Of a stretch of DNA of 64,000 bases, positions 1-8,638 are shown in pieces (within the stretch, counting starts at the first letter, position 1; the number at the start of each line of letters is the position of its first letter). A program made the position numbers and the translations under genes. Source of the stretch: Aquipseudomonas alcaligenes_A (GTDB lineage Bacteria; Pseudomonadota; Gammaproteobacteria; Pseudomonadales; Pseudomonadaceae). Location: the NCBI GenBank assembly GCA_048595745.1, contig CP184361.1, one strand, 5' to 3'. The notes beneath the pieces are model-generated. The model was not told the DNA's origin. It saw only the letters and a program-made list of their open reading frames with translations, and made no database searches.

Positions 1-1
1 A

Positions 2-427
2 ATGGTACTGGTGGTAAGAGCTCCGCAGGAGCAGCCGCAGCAACCGATGCATGAGCTGTCACTGGCGGCTTGGCTGGCTGAACCACGGAGCAACGGCCAA
101 CGGCGCGTGCTCGGGCTGATCCGCGGCTTCAACTACGGCACCCTGGAACCACTGGTGCGTCCACAAGCTGCGCCAACCCGGCACCTGGAAGTACGCTGGG
201 ATCAGCAACTGCACCAATTGCTGGCGGCCCAGCGCATCGACGGCTACCTGGTGGAAATCAGCGTGGCTCAGGCCCAACAGGCCGTCGGGGGCCAACCGTT
301 GCGCTTGAGGACTGTCAGCGAGCAGCCACACGAACCCATGTACCTGATGTTCTCCCGCGATGTGCCTCATCAGGTGGTCAAGGCATTCAACGAGGCCATC
401 CTCGCGCGCACCCACCAGGCTCCCTGA
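2..427 (+). CDS. Periplasmic solute-binding protein, C-terminal part (cut by window edge)
   Basis: Only the last ~141 residues are in the window; the gene begins upstream. The visible part has the look of the second lobe of a family 3 (SBP_bac_3-like) periplasmic binding protein: a return to lobe 1 with a basic GLIRGFNYG stretch, an IDGYLVEIS strand and a C-terminal FNEAILARTH helix. Two similar proteins follow at 1,329 and 4,953, which supports the reading. The ligand is unknown and no transporter gene is adjacent, so it may be an orphan receptor-type protein. The family call is inference from fold-like patterns. Confidence 0.55.
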   Translation: MVLVVRAPQEQPQQPMHELSLAAWLAEPRSNGQRRVLGLIRGFNYGTLEPLVRPQAAPTRHLEVRWDQQLHQLLAAQRIDGYLVEISVAQAQQAVGGQPLRLRTVSEQPHEPMYLMFSRDVPHQVVKAFNEAILARTHQAP

Positions 428-516
428 GCGGCGTTGATGCGGCCCGGCAGCAAACACCCTCCCACCGCTAAAACCCTATACAATGCGCGCCTTTTCGCTC
501 CGAACGAGGCACCACC

Positions 517-858
517 ATGAGCACCTTGCCCCCCTGTCCTAAGTGCAACTCCGAATACACCTACGAGGACGGCACCCAGCTGGTCTGCCCGGAGTGTGCC
601 CACGAGTGGTCTCCGGGCGCGGCTGCCGAGGCTGGCGACGGCGAGCGGGTGATCAAGGATTCGGTGGGCAACGTACTGCAGGACGGCGACAGCGTCAGCG
701 TGATCAAGGACCTCAAGGTCAAGGGTTCGTCGCTGGTGGTCAAGGTCGGCACCAAGGTGAAGAACATTCGCCTGTGCGACGGCGACCACGACATCGACTG
801 CAAGATCGATGGCATCGGCGCGATGAAGCTGAAATCCGAGTTCGTACGCAAGGTCTGA
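517..858 (+). CDS. yjdM: YjdM/PhnA-type zinc-ribbon protein
   Basis: A 113-residue protein with an N-terminal zinc ribbon (Cys7, Cys10, Cys24, Cys27 in two CPxC knuckles) followed by a small all-beta domain (IKDSVGNVL, DGDSVSVIKDL, KVKGS). Length and order match the E. coli YjdM family, named PhnA historically but not shown to cleave phosphonates. It is a cytosolic protein of unclear role. The start is the first ATG of the frame. It converges on the next gene with a hairpin between them. Family assignment is firm; function is not known. Confidence 0.9.
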   Translation: MSTLPPCPKCNSEYTYEDGTQLVCPECAHEWSPGAAAEAGDGERVIKDSVGNVLQDGDSVSVIKDLKVKGSSLVVKVGTKVKNIRLCDGDHDIDCKIDGIGAMKLKSEFVRKV

Positions 859-865
859 AGCGAGA

Positions 866-888
866 CGGCCCGGCACAAGGCCGGGCCG
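866..888. terminator. Hairpin between convergent genes
   Basis: A perfect 9-bp stem (CGGCCCGGC/GCCGGGCCG) with a 5-nt loop lies between the converging yjdM gene and the gene at 895-1191. There is no clear T-run on either side, so termination is inferred from position and stem strength. Confidence 0.5.
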
Positions 889-894
889 CACGCC

Positions 895-1191
895 TTACTT
901 CAGGTTGGCCTTCAGCCATTCGGCTTGGCTCTTGAGCACCTCCGGTACGCCACCGAAAGCCAGCCAGTTGCCTTGCCGGTACAAATAGCTGTTCTGGCCG
1001 TCGCCGTTTTTCCAGGTCAGCGACTGCAGGCTGCCGTCCATCGCGTAGTTCAGATGCAGATGCGGCTTGTCACTCCACGGTTCGTCAGCACCACGCGTGG
1101 AGAAATACAGGTCCGCCGGCAGCCCGGAATAGTGCTCGACCCAACCGGCCTGCTTGAGCTGCTCGATATTCTCTTTGCTGATATTGGGCAT
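895..1191 (-). CDS. Conserved hypothetical protein, 98 aa
   Basis: A small soluble protein rich in Trp, Tyr and Asn with no signal peptide, no membrane segment and no cysteine. A strong GAGGAGG ribosome site sits 5 nt before the ATG, which supports translation and this start. Alternating hydrophobic and polar residues in the middle (HLHLNYAMDGSLQSLTW) suggest a beta-sheet domain. I do not recognise the family. It stands alone between convergent yjdM and the divergent binding-protein gene at 1,329. Confidence 0.7.
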   Translation of the reverse strand: MPNISKENIEQLKQAGWVEHYSGLPADLYFSTRGADEPWSDKPHLHLNYAMDGSLQSLTWKNGDGQNSYLYRQGNWLAFGGVPEVLKSQAEWLKANLK

Positions 1192-1328
1192 GATGACCTC
1201 CTCGTCATTACCGGCACCTCGCCGGTGTCGTCAGCAGAGTGCGGGCAGTCGCTGCACGATCGCAGAGGCAAATCCTTCCCGGGCCGCTAGGCTGAAAGAA
1301 ACGGACGCCTACCGCCTGGGAGGTCCAC

Positions 1329-2054
1329 ATGCGCAGCCTGCCGCTTCTTCTCCTGGTACTGTTCAGCGCTCTTGCCACCGCCGAAACCTGGCGCGTGGTC
1401 GGCGACGAGCAGTTCGCCCCCTACAGCTTCGTGACCATCGACGACGACACCCCGCGCGGGGTGGATGTCGAACTGATCCAGGCGATCATGCAGGCGGGCG
1501 CCATCGACTACCAGCTGCGCCTCTACCCCTGGGAACGGGTCAAACGCATGCTCGATCGCGGCGAGGTGGAGATGGCCTTCCAGTTCGCCGGCACGCCCGA
1601 GCGCAAGGCCCAGTACGAACTGGCCGGGCCGATCCGCACCGGCTCCACTGTATTCATGACCAGCCACAAGATCAGCCTCAAGGACTGGAAGACCCTGGAC
1701 GATTTCACCCCGTTCGTCATCGGGCAAGTACGCGGTTACGCCTACGAGTCCAACTTCGACAAGGCTGAACTGCGCCGTGATACCAGCGCGCAGAACCCAC
1801 GCCAGCTGGTGTCCATGCTGCTGGCGGGGCGCATCGACATCATCGTCGGTGACCGCACCCAGCTGCTTTATTTCATACAGGAACAACGGGCCCACAGTAG
1901 CGTGCGCCTGCTGCCCACACCGCTGGTGGAAATGCCGCGCTATGTGGCCTTTGCCAAGGGTGACAGCCAGCGTGCCAGGCAGTTCGACGCGGCGCTGGAC
2001 AAGGTGCGCGCCAGCGGTGAGCTGGAGAAGATACTGCGCAAGTGGGAGGAATAG
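1329..2054 (+). CDS. Periplasmic solute-binding protein (SBP_bac_3 type)
   Basis: A 241-residue exported protein: signal peptide at residues 1-18 ending ATA, then a mature domain starting with a strand and an APYSF motif typical of amino-acid-type family 3 binding proteins. GRIDIIVGDRTQLLYF and the C-terminal EKILRKWEE helix also fit the family. No permease or ATPase gene is linked, so it may serve a transporter elsewhere or act as a sensor. The ATG is preceded by GGGAGG. Ligand not predictable from what I see. Confidence 0.85.
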   Translation: MRSLPLLLLVLFSALATAETWRVVGDEQFAPYSFVTIDDDTPRGVDVELIQAIMQAGAIDYQLRLYPWERVKRMLDRGEVEMAFQFAGTPERKAQYELAGPIRTGSTVFMTSHKISLKDWKTLDDFTPFVIGQVRGYAYESNFDKAELRRDTSAQNPRQLVSMLLAGRIDIIVGDRTQLLYFIQEQRAHSSVRLLPTPLVEMPRYVAFAKGDSQRARQFDAALDKVRASGELEKILRKWEE

Positions 2055-2071
2055 GAGGCGACGCGCAGGAG

Positions 2072-2097
2072 CAAGGGTGAGGCAAGCCTCACCCTTG
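2072..2097. terminator. Bidirectional hairpin terminator
   Basis: A perfect 11-bp stem (CAAGGGTGAGG/CCTCACCCTTG) with loop CAAG lies between the 3' ends of the binding-protein gene (+) and the lipoprotein gene at 2106 (-). Position between convergent genes and stem quality support it. Confidence 0.7.
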
Positions 2098-2105
2098 TCG
2101 ATGGA

Positions 2106-2663
2106 TCACTGACTCAGCGAAACCTGCTTGGCCTCGATGTTCAATTCGCTCAAGCGCTTGAGCAGCGCGGAGATGTTCTCGCGAGCGGAGCCTTCGTTGG
2201 CCAGGCGCAGGCGCTTCACGGCAATGAAAGCGTCGCCCACGCCGGCGGTGAACGGAGTACGCAGGGTCTCGCGCAGCAGTTCCTTGCCGGTGGCATTGTC
2301 CACCAGGGTGTACTCGACCTCGCTGGTCACTTCGAAGTCCAGCCCGAACATCGGCTGATCGACGCGGACGAGGTTGGCGCGCAGAGAGTAGGGCGCCTTG
2401 TCGCCAGCGCTCAACAGGCCTGCATTGCCGAGGGACTGTTGCAGCGCAGCCTGGAACTCCTGACCACCAATTTCGGAGGTCCACATCGGGTTGGTTTCCT
2501 GGCCACCCTTGACTTCGCTCAGCTGCAGGTTGTCCTGCAGAGCGGGGGCGTAACTATTGGCGCGAGCCTGGGTCTCGGCAACGGTCATGCCTTCGATCTT
2601 GGCAGAGGAAGCGCAGCCCGTGAGGATCAGGGAAAACAGCGAAAGGCAAAGCAAACGACGCAT
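2106..2663 (-). CDS. Outer-membrane-type lipoprotein, 185 aa
   Basis: An exported lipoprotein: a short signal peptide with lipobox LTGC, then about 165 periplasmic residues. The start chosen (MRRLL) has AAAGGA six bases upstream; the longer open frame would bury the signal peptide. The body has the pattern of small TsaC/YajG-like lipoproteins (SLRANLVRVDQPMFGLDFEVTSEVEYTLVDNATGKEL, quoted in parts), that is, strands that carry a self-comparison of ligands such as CsgG/YajG domains. No partner is adjacent apart from the next lipoprotein. Function unknown. Confidence 0.8.
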   Translation of the reverse strand: MRRLLCLSLFSLILTGCASSAKIEGMTVAETQARANSYAPALQDNLQLSEVKGGQETNPMWTSEIGGQEFQAALQQSLGNAGLLSAGDKAPYSLRANLVRVDQPMFGLDFEVTSEVEYTLVDNATGKELLRETLRTPFTAGVGDAFIAVKRLRLANEGSARENISALLKRLSELNIEAKQVSLSQ

Positions 2664-2811
2664 GGGGCAATCCTTTAGATGATGGTTGGTGCCGGGCGCA
2701 GCCCGGTGCGTCGGGACTACACGAGGCGCAAATCCACCACTTGCGTTCGTCCCTGAGCGCGGCGGCAGATTAGTGGCAAGTTGTCCATGCACTCAAGCAG
2801 AGACTGCCTGG

Positions 2812-3528
2812 TCACTGCACCGGCAGGAAGTTGAGGAACAACAGGCCGTGGGCGTAGTTCACCCCGATGCGCCGGTAGCGTTCCTCCAGCACGTGGGCGA
2901 GCAGATCAAGGCGCGCGGTCATCTTGCCGAACTCCACCGCATAGCTGAGGTTGCTCCCCTCGTTGGACAGCAGCAGCGGTTGCCCCTCGGCATCGCGGCG
3001 CTGGGCCAGCATCCAGGCCGCCTTCTCGACATTGCGCGAGGCGTTGAAGACAAACTGCGGGTCGAGCGAATCACTCAGGTAGAACTCGGTGCGCCCGCCA
3101 TGCGCGGTCACCAGCATGCTGCCCAGGGCATAGACGAAGGCACCGACCCGGTCTCCCTGGAAGTCCGCGCTCAAGGCGTAGCTCAACGCCGCCACGTCGC
3201 GTCTGCCGCCCAGTTGCGGCAGTGGCTGGTTCAGTTCGATGGCCTGGTGAATGGCCTGTTCCGCCGCCTCCCGGCTGGGCAGGCCGGTCTTGCGCCATTC
3301 GCGGGGGTTGCGCTGATACAGCTTGCCCATCAGCTGATAGAGGCTGGACAGGTTATCGCGCATGGCCAGGGTCGCCATGCGGTCGACGTTGCTCTGCAAC
3401 AGCTCGCCAGCCTGCGGCTCGCTGTTCTTGCTGACGATGGCCTCATGTTCCAGCCGCCCGGAGCAACCACCCAGCCCCAGTGCCAGCAGCACCAGGGCCG
3501 ACGCGGCCGCTTGCGAGACTCTGTTCAT
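2812..3528 (-). CDS. Conserved lipoprotein, 238 aa
   Basis: The N-terminus is a lipoprotein signal (ALGLGGCSG). The mature part is mostly helical with repeated hydrophobic registers and a YALSADFQGDRVGAFVYALGSM segment that looks membrane-peripheral. No enzyme motif is visible. It lies upstream of and in the same direction as the 185-residue lipoprotein, about 150 bp away, so co-transcription is possible. Unrecognised beyond its export class. Confidence 0.8.
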   Translation of the reverse strand: MNRVSQAAASALVLLALGLGGCSGRLEHEAIVSKNSEPQAGELLQSNVDRMATLAMRDNLSSLYQLMGKLYQRNPREWRKTGLPSREAAEQAIHQAIELNQPLPQLGGRRDVAALSYALSADFQGDRVGAFVYALGSMLVTAHGGRTEFYLSDSLDPQFVFNASRNVEKAAWMLAQRRDAEGQPLLLSNEGSNLSYAVEFGKMTARLDLLAHVLEERYRRIGVNYAHGLLFLNFLPVQ

Positions 3529-3696
3529 CGGCTTGCCCCCGCACCAGTGAAGTCCCTTGGCAAGCAGTAAAGCTCAAAAGCTGCACATGCGCCGTGCGCC
3601 ACGCCGCCATCAGGGAATGACTTCCGCCTGATGCCGCTGGCAGCCGGCCGCGCAGGATTGGCCCACCCCACTCAAGGGGCCAACCAGGAGAACAGC

Positions 3697-4110
3697 ATGT
3701 CCACCACCCTGATCTGCTGGTGCCGCAACGACGACGAAGTCAGCGGCGCCGCCCTCAAGTTCCCTTGCGACTTCCGCTACAGCGGCTGCCGCATCGCCGC
3801 CCTGCCGCAAACCCTGAAACGCCTGCAGGGCGATGACATTCTGATCATCACCGCGCACGGCAATGCGTCGAGCATCGGCGAAGACGTCGACAGCTTCAGC
3901 GACCTGACCCTGGACCGCCTCGCCCAGGTGCTGAACGAAAACACCTCCCCGGACTGGAGCGGCAGCCTGTACTTCGACACCTGCTCCGGCTACGCCTTCG
4001 CGCGCCAGCTCAAGCCGAAGATCGCGGCGCACCTGCCACGCCTCAAGCTGTTCGGTTGCGTCGGCGCGACAGACATGGATGTCGACCTGGACAAGCACCG
4101 CCAGGCCTGA
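3697..4110 (+). CDS. Small protein with caspase-like His/Cys pair, 137 aa
   Basis: The start is the ATG preceded by AGGAG (6 nt). The protein is soluble and lacks a signal peptide. Two hydrophobic strands each end in a candidate catalytic residue: DDILIITAHGN with His54-Gly55, and SLYFDTCSG with Cys96. Strand-His-Gly followed by strand-Asp-x-Cys is the clan CD (caspase, CHAT, C80) arrangement, though the protein is about half the size of known family members. It could be a minimal peptidase or a dead relative. A strong terminator follows, so it is monocistronic. The peptidase idea is inference from motif spacing only. Confidence 0.75.
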   Translation: MSTTLICWCRNDDEVSGAALKFPCDFRYSGCRIAALPQTLKRLQGDDILIITAHGNASSIGEDVDSFSDLTLDRLAQVLNENTSPDWSGSLYFDTCSGYAFARQLKPKIAAHLPRLKLFGCVGATDMDVDLDKHRQA

Positions 4111-4123
4111 CGTCGCGGGCGGG

Positions 4124-4160
4124 AGCCGGGCTGCCGCCCCTGCCCGGCAGCCCGGCTTTT
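4124..4160 (+). terminator. Rho-independent terminator
   Basis: A perfect 13-bp G+C-rich stem (AGCCGGGCTGCCG and its complement) with an 8-nt loop is followed by TTTT. It sits 14 bp after the stop of the caspase-like gene. Confidence 0.85.
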
Positions 4161-4252
4161 ACACAGGATTTACATAGCCCCCGGGAAAACATCGCGGCGC
4201 TGGCAGTCGAAGCCTGTAACCGGACACCTCCGGTTTCACAGGAGTCTCGACC

Positions 4253-4600
4253 ATGCATTCGCGTATCCCCCTCATCACCGGACTGATCGCCAGCCTGGCT
4301 CTCGCAGGCGAGCAGCAGGCACTCGCGGCCGACGGCGGCGACGTGGCCGCGGGTGTCGCCGTCGGTGCCATCATTGGCGGCGTGCTGGCCAGCCAGCGCC
4401 CCGTCAGGGTCTACCAACCGGAACCCGTCTACGCCCCGCCGCCCGTGGTCTACTACGAACCGCGCCCGGTCTACTACGAAGCCCGTCCGGTCTATTACAC
4501 GCCGGGGCCGGTGTACTACGTACCCGAGCCGCGCTATCGCCATAAGCACTGGCACAAACGCCATCGCCACCATCACCACGACCACGGCTACCGCTGGTAA
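4253..4600 (+). CDS. Exported PVYY-repeat, His-rich small protein
   Basis: A 115-residue protein: signal peptide (about 1-25, cut near ALAADG), a glycine-zipper-like hydrophobic stretch (VAAGVAVGAIIGGVLAS), then tandem PVYYEPR/PVYYEAR/PVYYTPG/PVYYVPE units and a basic histidine-rich tail (residues ~93-113). The glycine-zipper/Pro-Tyr layout is common in small envelope proteins of Pseudomonas. The His tail could bind metal. GGAGT precedes the ATG. Role unknown. Confidence 0.8.
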   Translation: MHSRIPLITGLIASLALAGEQQALAADGGDVAAGVAVGAIIGGVLASQRPVRVYQPEPVYAPPPVVYYEPRPVYYEARPVYYTPGPVYYVPEPRYRHKHWHKRHRHHHHDHGYRW

Positions 4601-4603
4601 TCA

Positions 4604-4627
4604 CAGGCCCCGCACAGACGGGGCCTG
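4604..4627 (+). terminator. Hairpin after the PVYY-repeat gene
   Basis: An 8-bp stem CAGGCCCC/GGGGCCTG with an 8-nt loop begins 3 bp after the stop codon and is followed by CCTTTG, a poor T-run. A plausible but weak terminator. Confidence 0.5.
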
Positions 4628-4952
4628 CCTTTGACAGAGCAGCAGCGCTCGCACGGCAGGCCGGATCGACGGCTGCCGTCCCCTGCTTGCGCGGCATGTC
4701 AGAAGCGACGCGCCGTCGACAACGCCCCCGGCCAATCTGCAACCCCGCCCTGCCCCGCTGCCAACGGAGCGCATGCCGGGCTGCGACGGGCTGACAAGCC
4801 ATCACGCGCCGTCTCGCCGACCGGTTGACAGCCACCGAGGCCTGCACCTGCCGGACAACACGACCATACGTCCCGCCAGACCACACCCGCGCCCTCCCTG
4901 GCCGATACTCAACGCACGTGAGGTCAAACCTCCCGCCCCAGAGGTCATGTCC
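4628..4952. other. Non-coding gap of about 325 bp
   Basis: G+C-rich sequence between the PVYY-repeat gene and the next binding-protein gene. Open frames here lack ribosome sites and recognisable products. A TTGACA at 4825-4830 has no convincing -10 partner. I see nothing else of note. Confidence 0.5.
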
Positions 4953-5735
4953 ATGAAAACGCGGCATCTTCTGCTGACACTGGCACTGTGCGCGACGTTC
5001 GGCCAGGCTCATGCCGAACGGATCCTGATTGCCGCCGAAGACGACTGGCCACCCTATTCAGCCCGGCGGACCGACAGCACCGAACCGACAGGATTCACCC
5101 CGGCACTGGTACGCGAAATCTTCGCCCGCCGCGACATCGCCGTGGACTTCATCACCGTGCCCTTCTCACGCTGCCTGCACTACGCCGAAACCGGCCATGC
5201 CGTAGCCTGCTTCAACGTCACCATCACCGACGACAATCGCGACCAGTTCTACTGGCACCCGACGCCGATGTTCCATGAAGGACTGGCGATCTTCGCCCTG
5301 CGCGGGCGCTTCCAGCCGGAACTGAGTAGCAAGGACCTGCGAGGCCAGCGCGTGGGCATCACCAACGCCTACACCTACCCCAGCGACCTGATGAATGATC
5401 CGCACATCGAGCGCCTGGTGGCACGCTCGGACGCCAATCTGCTGAACATGCTCGTCAAGGACCGGGTGGATTTCATCATCATGAACAGCCTGCCGGGACA
5501 GCTGCGTATTCTGGAAGCCAAACTCGGCCCGCAGATCGAACGGGTCGGGATGATCTCCAACGATGGCTTCTGGCTGAGCTTCTCCAAACGGCATCCGGAT
5601 GGCGAGCGACTGTCGAAGATCTTCGAGGAAGAGCTGGTCCGGCTCATGGCCAACGGACGCGTGGCCGAGCTGGAGCTGGAGATGAAGACCCGTCTGGGGC
5701 TGCGCCTGCCGCAGGATGCCCATGCCGGGCACTGA
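4953..5735 (+). CDS. Periplasmic solute-binding protein (SBP_bac_3 type)
   Basis: A 260-residue exported protein. GAGG lies 8 nt before the ATG at 4953 but only 2 nt before an in-frame ATG at 4947, so the later start is preferred. Signal peptide to AHA, then ILIAAEDDWPPYS, the typical first strand and ligand loop of family 3 binding proteins; FTPALVREIF and VDFIIMNSLPGQLRIL also fit. It is the third such protein in 6 kb, all without linked permeases. It might feed a shared transporter or a sensor. Ligand unknown. Confidence 0.85.
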   Translation: MKTRHLLLTLALCATFGQAHAERILIAAEDDWPPYSARRTDSTEPTGFTPALVREIFARRDIAVDFITVPFSRCLHYAETGHAVACFNVTITDDNRDQFYWHPTPMFHEGLAIFALRGRFQPELSSKDLRGQRVGITNAYTYPSDLMNDPHIERLVARSDANLLNMLVKDRVDFIIMNSLPGQLRILEAKLGPQIERVGMISNDGFWLSFSKRHPDGERLSKIFEEELVRLMANGRVAELELEMKTRLGLRLPQDAHAGH

Positions 5736-5894
5736 AGGAACGCCCAAGGCCAGGCTCTGTCAATGCTCGCTAGTTTGCGTTGCGGTGAGAGGATAATCTT
5801 GGCCATCCGAACAGAGTTCAGGGATGGGGCCAGGCGGCTTGTGCAGAGAGCTGGACTCTCCGCTCGCCCGCTGCAGTAGCCGATAGGAGTAATC

Positions 5895-7130
5895 ATGGAC
5901 GTTAACAACCAGCGTGCTGGATGGCCGATCTGGCTTGCTCTGGCTCTGGCCACTCACACCGCGAGCGTCTCGGCAGGCGCCTACGAAGATCGCATGACTG
6001 GCGACTGGAATGGCCAGCGCCAGGCGCTGGCGGACAAGGGCGTCACGGTTCAGCTGGAAAACACCAGCTTCTACTCCGGGCTGCAGGCCGGTACGGGTGA
6101 CAAAAGCTTCGAGTTCACCAACCGCAGCGATCTGCTGGTCAATGCCGACATGCAGAAGCTGGGTCTGTGGGACGGCGGGCGCCTGCACACCCATGTCGAA
6201 TATCTGACCAACAGTGACGGCGCGTCATTCGGCGGCGCAATACTGCCGGTGAGCACCGGTGCCTTTCTGCCGCTGGGCAAGACCGATGAGGTGGTCGCCA
6301 CCTCCTTGTACCTGAGCCAGCAGCTGGGCTCCTCAAGCAGCCTGCTGCTGGGCAAGATCAATGTGATCGATCTGCTCGCAGGCGACCCCTTCTTTGGTGG
6401 CTGGGGCAATCACCGGTTCATGAATGTCGCCTTCGTGGCCCCGCCCACCGGCGTGCTGCCTCCGGTGATCATGGGGGCCATCGTCAACCACCGGCATGGC
6501 CCCTTTACCCTGACCGGAATGCTCTACGACCCCAACGATCACACGGATGACTACTCGTTGAGCGGCCTGTTCAGGAACGGCGGCAATGCCTCCCTGTCCC
6601 TTGCCTGGCGCGACCGAGTGTTCGGGCGCATGAGCAATGCCACCCTGACCGGCGCCTACAGCAGCAAGCAGAGTGCCGACCTTTCCGAGGTGCTGCTGGC
6701 CGAGGACATGCGCGGCAGCGCACGCAGCGGCGCGTTCAATATCAGTTTGCAACTCGGCCATGTGCTGGTGGAGAACGGCCTGGGCAACGGTCAAGGTCTG
6801 GGACTCTACGCCAAAGGCTCGGTGGCGGACGGCAATCCCAATCCGATCGAAGCATCGTTCTCCGGCGGGATCAGCGGCCATGGGATGCTGGCGTCTCGAC
6901 CGTACGACAGCTTTGGGGCCGGCTATTTCGTCTACAACTTCAGCAGCGATCTGCGCTCCGCACTGAAACCACTGCAGCAGTTTCAAAACGAAAGCGGCAT
7001 CGAAGTGTTCTACAGCTTTGCCGTCAGCCCCTGGCTGCGACTCAGCCTGGACGTGCAAGCCGTCAACCCTTCTTCGACCCGTAACGATGACCTGTTGTTG
7101 ACGGCCGTGAGGGCCAACTGGGCGTTTTGA
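5895..7130 (+). CDS. OprB-type carbohydrate-selective porin
   Basis: 411 residues: signal peptide (about 1-27), then DRMTGDWNGQRQALADKGV, the hallmark N-terminus of OprB-family porins, and alternating beta strands to a C-terminal strand ending in Phe, as outer-membrane barrels do. Family members let sugars or other small polar solutes through the outer membrane. It is followed 71 bp later by an exported amidohydrolase in the same direction, which suggests uptake of a substrate or product of that enzyme. The family is clear; the solute is not. Confidence 0.88.
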   Translation: MDVNNQRAGWPIWLALALATHTASVSAGAYEDRMTGDWNGQRQALADKGVTVQLENTSFYSGLQAGTGDKSFEFTNRSDLLVNADMQKLGLWDGGRLHTHVEYLTNSDGASFGGAILPVSTGAFLPLGKTDEVVATSLYLSQQLGSSSSLLLGKINVIDLLAGDPFFGGWGNHRFMNVAFVAPPTGVLPPVIMGAIVNHRHGPFTLTGMLYDPNDHTDDYSLSGLFRNGGNASLSLAWRDRVFGRMSNATLTGAYSSKQSADLSEVLLAEDMRGSARSGAFNISLQLGHVLVENGLGNGQGLGLYAKGSVADGNPNPIEASFSGGISGHGMLASRPYDSFGAGYFVYNFSSDLRSALKPLQQFQNESGIEVFYSFAVSPWLRLSLDVQAVNPSSTRNDDLLLTAVRANWAF

Positions 7131-7201
7131 GTTCACCTGCAACGGGCTGTGGTGTTAACGGATACCGCCCCATAAACATTCACGATCAAGGAAGCAGCGT
7201 A

Positions 7202-8551
7202 ATGAAAAGAACCGGACTCACGCTCTCCGCCTGGGCCTTGTGTGCCTGCCTGGCGGCGCCGAGCATCGCGGCGCAAGCCCCCAAGAGCAATGCCGTGCTC
7301 TTCGAGAACGTGCGCATCTTCGATGGCGTTGCCGACAGCCTGTCCGCGCCCAGCCACGTGCTGATCGTCGACAACCTCATCCAGCGCATCTCTGCCACCC
7401 CCATCAGCCCGCCCGAAGGTGCGGCGCTGACCACCATTCAGGGTAATGGCGCCACCCTGATGCCCGGCATGATCGACGCGCACACACACCTGATGATGTC
7501 GACCGTGCCCATGATGGATCTGCTCAGCAGCGACGTGGTGTTTGCCGCCGTAGCCGCCACCCGTGGTGCCGATGACATGCTGCAACGCGGCTTCACCAGT
7601 GCGCGCGACCTGGGCGGACCGGTGTTCGGACTCAAGCGCGCCATCGACCGCGGCATCGTCAATGGACCGCGCATCTGGCCCTCGGGTGCCACCATCTCGC
7701 AGACCGCCGGGCATGGTGACTTCCGCCTGCCCAATGAGCTGCCGGCCCGTCCCGGCGATCACGGCTATCCGGAGCGGGTCAACTACACCGCGCTGGCCGA
7801 TGGCGTACCGGCCGTGCTGCAGCGCACCCGCGAGCAGCTCGGGCTGGGCGCTTCGCAGATCAAGGTGATGGCCGGCGGTGGCGTGTCCTCGTTCTATGAC
7901 CCGCTGGACGTCAACCAGTACACCCCGGAAGAAATGCGCGCCGCCGTTAACGCAGCCAGCAACTGGGGCACCTATGTCGCGGTGCATGCCTACACACCGC
8001 AAGCCGTGCGTCAGGCCATCGATGCCGGTGTGAAGGTCATCGAGCACGGCCAACTGCTCGACGAGCCCACCCTCAAACTGATGGCCGAGAAGGGCGTCTG
8101 GCTGAGCCTGCAGCCCTTCCTTGACGATCAGGATTCCATTCCATTCCCGGACGGCTCGGTCAACCGCGTCAAACAGCTGCAGATGACCGCCGGCACCGAC
8201 AATGCCTACAAATGGGCCAAGCAGTACGGCGTGAAGATCGCCTGGGGCACCGACACGCTGTTCGATGCGCGCCTGGCGACCCGCCAGAACGCCCAGCTGA
8301 CCAAGCTCACGCGCTGGTACAGCCCAGCCGAAATACTGCGCATGGCCACCTCGGGCAATGCCGAGCTGCTGGCCCTGTCCGGTCCGCGCAACCCCTACCC
8401 GGGCAAGCTCGGCGTGGTGCAGGAAGGGGCGCTCGCTGACCTGCTGCTGGTCAGTGGCGACCCGCTGGCCGACCTGAGTGCGCTGGAAAACCCGCAGCAG
8501 AATTTCCGGGTGATCATGAAGAACGGGACCCTCTTCAAGCACCTCAAATAG
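7202..8551 (+). CDS. Exported metal-dependent amidohydrolase
   Basis: 449 residues; AAGGA precedes this ATG and a signal peptide occupies about residues 1-24. The amidohydrolase set is complete: HTH metal pair (His94, His96), a lysine in the strand IKVMAGGG likely carboxylated, histidines in VAVHAYT and VIEHGQ, and the Asp of WGTD. This is the imidazolonepropionase/prolidase-like branch, whose periplasmic members hydrolyse cyclic amides or X-Pro/X-Lys type dipeptides. The porin just upstream would admit substrate. Exact substrate cannot be read from sequence. Confidence 0.88.
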   Translation: MKRTGLTLSAWALCACLAAPSIAAQAPKSNAVLFENVRIFDGVADSLSAPSHVLIVDNLIQRISATPISPPEGAALTTIQGNGATLMPGMIDAHTHLMMSTVPMMDLLSSDVVFAAVAATRGADDMLQRGFTSARDLGGPVFGLKRAIDRGIVNGPRIWPSGATISQTAGHGDFRLPNELPARPGDHGYPERVNYTALADGVPAVLQRTREQLGLGASQIKVMAGGGVSSFYDPLDVNQYTPEEMRAAVNAASNWGTYVAVHAYTPQAVRQAIDAGVKVIEHGQLLDEPTLKLMAEKGVWLSLQPFLDDQDSIPFPDGSVNRVKQLQMTAGTDNAYKWAKQYGVKIAWGTDTLFDARLATRQNAQLTKLTRWYSPAEILRMATSGNAELLALSGPRNPYPGKLGVVQEGALADLLLVSGDPLADLSALENPQQNFRVIMKNGTLFKHLK

Positions 8552-8638
8552 AGCTGTATTGGCAATGCCCAGCCGGCGAGTGGCCACTGCCGCCGGCAGG
8601 CGACATAGTCCAACCCTGTATCACAGCCCACTGCGCGC

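Noticed and set aside
2664..2792. Longer N-terminus for the 185-residue lipoprotein
   Set aside because: It would place 43 residues before a clear lipoprotein signal; the later ATG has AAAGGA.
4825..4856. Sigma-70 promoter with TTGACA before the binding-protein gene
   Set aside because: No acceptable -10 box at 16-18 nt.
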